Assembly: GCF_052117125.1 (NCBI RefSeq)
Contig: NZ_JBQKJT010000004.1
Span: 1 to 64,000, forward strand
Direction: 5' to 3'
From: Avoscillospira_A sp052117125
GTDB lineage: Bacteria > Bacillota > Clostridia > Oscillospirales > Oscillospiraceae
Length of the DNA: 64,000 nucleotides
The notes below the pieces were generated by a model. That model was given only the letters and a program-made list of their open reading frames with translations, did no database searches and was not told the DNA's origin. The position numbers were made by a program, and so were the translations under genes. Below are positions 60,594 to 64,000 of this stretch, in pieces. The number at the start of each line of letters is the position of its first letter. Position 1 is the first letter of the stretch.

Positions 60594-62425
60594 CAGCGAC
60601 CACCTGCCGATCCGAAGAGTTTCTCCTTGTAGGACGGAGCATGAACCTCCAGCAGGTATCGCTCATTGCCGCACTTATACAGGCAGACGCCCCTCTGAGG
60701 AAACTTGATGAGGTTGTATTCCGACTCCTCCAGCTGAAGCATATCCATGTAGGATCGCTTGTCGATGGAGCCGGCGTTGAACAGGAACTGGTGGGGCGGG
60801 ATGCTGAACAGGGGCTTTGTCATCTCACGGACGCCTTCCTGGTCAAAGTCCTCCAGATTCTGACTGGCCAGAAGCATGGCGGATTCTTTCTTTCGCACAC
60901 GCTTCAGGCAGTTGCGGATGTACTCGATAGCAGTGGGGTTGGACAGCCAGATATACAGCTCGTCCAGAGCCGCCACGGTATTGCCCACGGTCAGAAGCTT
61001 GTCGGACATGAAGGACAGCACATTGAAGAGCATGGCGTTGCGGACATTCTTGGCGGCACTGAGCATCCTTTTCACGCCGAACACCAGAAAGCGGCTGGAG
61101 GTGATGTTGGTGTGTCCGTTGAAGAACTGGGCGTCGGCCCCCTTGCACATGGAGTGCAGGCCAAGCAGCACCTCCTGCAGGAGCTTTTCAGTATAGAGCT
61201 GGTGCTGACCGGCATCGTAGTTTTTGAATTCCTGCTCGATGAGGTCGTACAGATCGGAGAGAATGGGATAGTCCTCCGGACGCATCCGGCTGAAGTTGGT
61301 GCGCTCGGTGATGCCAAACTTCTGATACAGCTTGGACAGCATGATCTCAATGGTATCGATATGCGCGTCGCTGAAATCCTTATAGGCCCGGAAGAAGTCC
61401 TTCAGGAAGGAGATGTGCTGGGCCAGCAGGGTGCTTTTGCGAAAGGCCTCCGGCGCGTCGGTGGCATTGGGATCGCCGCCGTCATCCCAGCACTTGGGTT
61501 CCAGCACATTGATGATGTACTGTCCGGCCATGAGGTCGGCGAAGCAGCCGCCCACCGCCTCGCACATCTCCTGCTGTTCGTGTTCGGCGTCCAGGGAAAT
61601 GATGGACTTGCCGGACTCCAACAGGTTCAGGATAAGCAGCTTCATGAGGTAGGATTTGCCCTGACCGGAGTTGCCCAGGATCAGGATGTTGGCGGAGGTC
61701 TTATCCTCGTCCCGCTGGTCGAAGTCCACCAGAATGTTGCTGCCGTATTTGTCTTTGCCAATGTAGAAGCCCTTGGGGTCCAGTTTGCCGGAGTAGTTGA
61801 AGGGATAGAGATTTGCCACGCTGGAGGCGGGCAGCACCCGTTCAAACTGGACGCCGAAGGCATTGTGACCGCTGGGATTGACACAGCGGAAGCCCTGCTG
61901 CTGGCGGAGCAGGAGCTTGTCGACATTCAGCTTGCTCCGTACCAGCTCCGTCAGCACATCGGTCTGGAGCAGCTTGAGGGTGTTGTAGTCCGAGGCGGTC
62001 AGCTCGATATAGACCGCACAGTGGAGCAGCGGCTCACGGTTGCGGTGCATGGCGGCCACCAGGGTCGCCACATCCTGCAGGTTGCTCTCGGCGGTGACCG
62101 TCTGCTGCAGGTCATTGGTGTTGGAACTGTTCATGCGGTTTTTGTTGGCTGCGTTCTGGATGATTCGCTTTTCCTCTGCGGGCGTGACCTGCCGGGTGTA
62201 GATCCGCAGGGTGATGCCGTCCTTTTCTCCCAGGTGGCGGAGGATGGCCTGCTCGTCCGTGCTGGTGGGGTATTCCCGAAGGGCCCAGACGCAGCGGTAG
62301 GTGTTGCCGCAGATGAAGTGGTCCGGCATGAAGCTGACCACTGAGGGAGCGATCATGTCCAGGAAGGACTTGATGTTCGCCTCCTCACGGCCCTGAGGTG
62401 CGGGGTTTACTCGTTTCTTTGCCAT
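60593..62425 (-). CDS. VirB4/TraE-like conjugation ATPase, C-terminal part of a split VirB4
   Basis: 610 aa from ATG 62425 (GGGAGGAATTCC upstream). Walker A GNSGQGKS (about 251-258) and a DELYIW Walker B-like stretch. VirB4 powers assembly and substrate transfer of type IV secretion. The N-terminal VirB4 portion is largely in the separate upstream gene (62439-63020). Confidence 0.9.
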   Translation of the reverse strand: MAKKRVNPAPQGREEANIKSFLDMIAPSVVSFMPDHFICGNTYRCVWALREYPTSTDEQAILRHLGEKDGITLRIYTRQVTPAEEKRIIQNAANKNRMNSSNTNDLQQTVTAESNLQDVATLVAAMHRNREPLLHCAVYIELTASDYNTLKLLQTDVLTELVRSKLNVDKLLLRQQQGFRCVNPSGHNAFGVQFERVLPASSVANLYPFNYSGKLDPKGFYIGKDKYGSNILVDFDQRDEDKTSANILILGNSGQGKSYLMKLLILNLLESGKSIISLDAEHEQQEMCEAVGGCFADLMAGQYIINVLEPKCWDDGGDPNATDAPEAFRKSTLLAQHISFLKDFFRAYKDFSDAHIDTIEIMLSKLYQKFGITERTNFSRMRPEDYPILSDLYDLIEQEFKNYDAGQHQLYTEKLLQEVLLGLHSMCKGADAQFFNGHTNITSSRFLVFGVKRMLSAAKNVRNAMLFNVLSFMSDKLLTVGNTVAALDELYIWLSNPTAIEYIRNCLKRVRKKESAMLLASQNLEDFDQEGVREMTKPLFSIPPHQFLFNAGSIDKRSYMDMLQLEESEYNLIKFPQRGVCLYKCGNERYLLEVHAPSYKEKLFGSAGGR

Positions 62426-62438
62426 GGAATTCCTCCCT

Positions 62439-63020
62439 TTATTCGCCCACAATGACCCAGCGGTCACCGTCGTAGTCCTCGTACTGCTCGGTGGTCACAT
62501 TCTGCTCGAAGTAGACGCCCAGCATCCGTTTGAGATCCTGCTCGGCGGCCCGGCGGGTGGTGAATCCGTTGTCATTGATGCTCTGCTCGATGCGGCTGAG
62601 GTACGGAAACACATCCGTATCCTTTTCCTTCCGCAGCCGGATGATGATATAAAACTCCCGGCTGGAGGCCATCAGCACCTGAATGCGGTCCAGGTGTGTG
62701 CTGTCCTGCTCCAGAAGCCTGCGTATGGCAGGGAGCTCCTCGCAGGTCTGCCGTTCCTGATAGAAGGTCTTGTTCCGTTCAAAGGACTCCTTGGAGTTGA
62801 GCGCCAGCATCTCGATCTCGGCCTGTCCCTTGACCACATTCAGCAGAGCGTAGATTCTGGCGCTGATGCTGGAGTCCGGCAGGACGCTGATGTTGGTGGG
62901 CTTGATGATGAAGAATACCAGGTCGCCCATGCGGGTGGCGATGCAGTAGTCTTTGACGCTGTCGATCCCCATGAGCTGCCGGGTAGACTGGGCCGACTTA
63001 TCTTTTTTCTTTCTGCTCAT
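62439..63020 (-). CDS. VirB4 N-terminal-like protein
   Basis: 193 aa. STRQLMGIDSVKDYCIATRM, then FFIIKPTNISVLPD and a helical second half resemble the N-terminal domain of VirB4/TraC proteins, which binds the inner-membrane partners. It lies 13 bp ahead of the ATPase gene. It is common in Tn1549-like operons for the two parts to be separate genes. Confidence 0.7.
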   Translation of the reverse strand: MSRKKKDKSAQSTRQLMGIDSVKDYCIATRMGDLVFFIIKPTNISVLPDSSISARIYALLNVVKGQAEIEMLALNSKESFERNKTFYQERQTCEELPAIRRLLEQDSTHLDRIQVLMASSREFYIIIRLRKEKDTDVFPYLSRIEQSINDNGFTTRRAAEQDLKRMLGVYFEQNVTTEQYEDYDGDRWVIVGE

Positions 63021-63418
63021 ACTGTGATCCCTCCTTTGGAAAAGAGCGCCGGAAACAGGCCGGTGCAGCGGATGGTGACGCGGCAGGTCACCGTCTTGGG
63101 GTGCTGGCGGAACCAGTATTTTGCCCGGACATTTCTCGCACCATCGCAGCGGGAGCTTTCACACAGGCGTCCGCCCACATAGCTTTTCAGAAGGGCCCGC
63201 AGACTGCGGAAGCCGTGATAATATCTGCCGTCCTCACTGCGGCAGCACCACTTGTTTTGGGACTCGTGCCAGAAATACGCATTGTCACACTCCCAGCGTC
63301 TGCGTTTCCGGCTCCACCGAAGGGTCAGCGAAGCAGACAGATCTTTTTCTTCGTATCCTTCGGTTTCCTCAAAAGAGAAAGGAGGCGCCGTACCGAACAT
63401 GGTTTCGTCATAGCTCAT
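63017..63418 (-). CDS. Unknown Trp/Cys/Arg-rich protein
   Basis: 133 aa from ATG 63418 (GGAG 8 nt upstream); the 18-bp earlier ATG overlaps the upstream gene. Rich in Trp, Tyr and Arg with paired Cys (NKWCCR, CESSRC). This pattern suggests a small metal-bound or disulfide-held domain. It occurs between VirB3- and VirB4-like genes, and the role is unknown. Confidence 0.6.
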   Translation of the reverse strand: MSYDETMFGTAPPFSFEETEGYEEKDLSASLTLRWSRKRRRWECDNAYFWHESQNKWCCRSEDGRYYHGFRSLRALLKSYVGGRLCESSRCDGARNVRAKYWFRQHPKTVTCRVTIRCTGLFPALFSKGGITV

Positions 63419-63419
63419 A

Positions 63420-63677
63420 TCACATTCTCCATTCATAAAATTGCTGTCTGGTGATCAGGAAGGCCACCGCATACCGGATAAAGTCCAGAATGCTGGTGCC
63501 GTCAAACCGGATGCTGAGGAAGGCGTAGACCGCCGTCAGCACCAGCGGAATAAAAATTCCGGTCTGGGTCAGCGCCAGGACGGAGAGCAAAAGCCCTACG
63601 CCGATGACGCCCACATCCTTGAGTTCCCAAAGCCACAGCATTGCTTTGGCGGTCAGGTTATCGGGATAGATGTACAG
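63420..63677 (-). CDS. VirB3-like membrane protein with apparent CTG start
   Basis: 85 residues if CTG 63677 (or ATC 63680) is the start; the first ATG (63641) gives 73. GGAGGTGAACT lies 6-9 nt before ATC/CTG, while the ATG has no ribosome site, and the extra residues (YIYPDNLTAK) fit relatives. Two membrane helices (GVIGVGLLLSVLALTQ, FIPLVLTAVYAFL) match VirB3/PrgI-like proteins of the channel base. An in-frame TGA lies 9 bp before the CTG. Confidence 0.65.
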   Translation of the reverse strand: MYIYPDNLTAKAMLWLWELKDVGVIGVGLLLSVLALTQTGIFIPLVLTAVYAFLSIRFDGTSILDFIRYAVAFLITRQQFYEWRM

Positions 63678-63737
63678 GATAGTTCACCTCCAAGAAAAAA
63701 GCCGCCGGGGTTCATTCCCCGGCGTCCATGCGGTATC

Positions 63738-63926
63738 TCATTCGTTGGTCGTTTCCTCGGTCTGGTTCTGCGCCTCATATTCGGCCAGCGCCTGTTCGAT
63801 GAGTCCGATGACGAACTCCTTCTGGCTGATCTTCCGGCCGCGCTTCTTTTCGGCGGCGATGAAGTTCTTCAGCCGCTGATCCAGTTCCTCAGAGATTTGG
63901 AATGCCAAGGTTTTGGTTGCTGCCAT
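63738..63926 (-). CDS. Small RHH-type DNA-binding protein
   Basis: 62 aa from ATG 63926, preceded by GAAGGAGG. LAFQISEELDQRLKNFIAAE and SQKEFVIGLIEQALAEY make a ribbon-helix-helix of the Arc/ParD type, probably a regulator of the transfer operon. A Gln/Thr/Glu tail follows. From 63927 to the window end an open frame continues without a stop, so part of a further gene may lie outside. Confidence 0.7.
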   Translation of the reverse strand: MAATKTLAFQISEELDQRLKNFIAAEKKRGRKISQKEFVIGLIEQALAEYEAQNQTEETTNE

Positions 63927-64000
63927 GATCGTTTTTCCTCCTTCGAAGTGTTCTTTGAGTACCAGTTCCACATATTCTCCCAAGGTGCTCAGCGCCAGCT

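Noticed and set aside
60569..62344. 591-codon rightward frame
   Set aside because: Opposite the VirB4 gene with Walker motifs; a shadow frame.

Overview
The window looks like accessory DNA of a gut-type Clostridia (Bacillota; Oscillospiraceae/Lachnospiraceae-like). The reasons are strong AGGAGG ribosome sites, a C. difficile CTn/Tn1549-like conjugation module, large serine recombinases in tandem, an ImmR/ImmA-type switch, and short tightly overlapping operons. It holds no rRNA, no convincing tRNA and no CRISPR array. By eye, most of the window is fairly GC-rich, while about 37-52 kb is clearly AT-richer.

Layout. 0-3 kb: the end of a lipoprotein gene, a 213-nt region closed by 12-bp complementary ends (structured RNA candidate), one unknown gene, and three tandem ~0.3-kb non-coding repeats. 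2.9-5 kb: a D12-class adenine methylase and an unknown partner. 5.4-10 kb: a leftward operon of eight overlapping genes with two metallophosphoesterases and six proteins of unknown function. 10-12 kb: three small HTH regulators. 12.2-17.7 kb: a rightward operon with a catalytically dead recombinase domain, a large serine recombinase, two small proteins that share the recombinase's C-terminal domain, and two ParB-like proteins. 17.7-19 kb: a graveyard with a hipA remnant, a LURP-one-like gene and a frameshifted tail fragment. 19-20.6 kb: hipBA. 20.7-24.7 kb: three tandem serine recombinase genes, one lacking the catalytic domain and one with an in-frame amber. 24.9-27.6 kb: element regulators (sigma-like factor, zinc ribbon, ImmA-like protease). 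27.8-34.2 kb: rightward XRE/ImmA pair, SEC-C protein, UPF0158, flavodoxin-like reductase, YjbR-like protein, Y-family polymerase, EEP hydrolase and YolD-like protein.

37.3-52 kb: the most striking block, a complete BREX type 4-like defence operon read leftwards: HTH regulator, 829-aa protein of unknown function, BrxP (PP-loop/PAPS-reductase-like with two CX2CX2C clusters), BrxC ATPase, PglZ, BrxL, a small CXXC protein and a DndA-like cysteine desulfurase. The pairing of BrxP with a dedicated desulfurase suggests sulfur-based DNA marking in place of the methyltransferase of other BREX types. That is inference from family membership.

52.4-64 kb: conjugation genes read leftwards: RHH proteins, VirB3-like protein (apparently without a standard start codon), split VirB4, cell-wall hydrolase, relaxosome RHH protein with a candidate oriT beside it, MobP3-type relaxase with Sel1 repeats, toprim protein and VirD4 coupling protein. 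Two nearly identical 33-bp palindromes lie in the same orientation at 24.77 and 52.36 kb and bracket the cargo region that carries BREX. They may be recombination or regulatory sites of the element.
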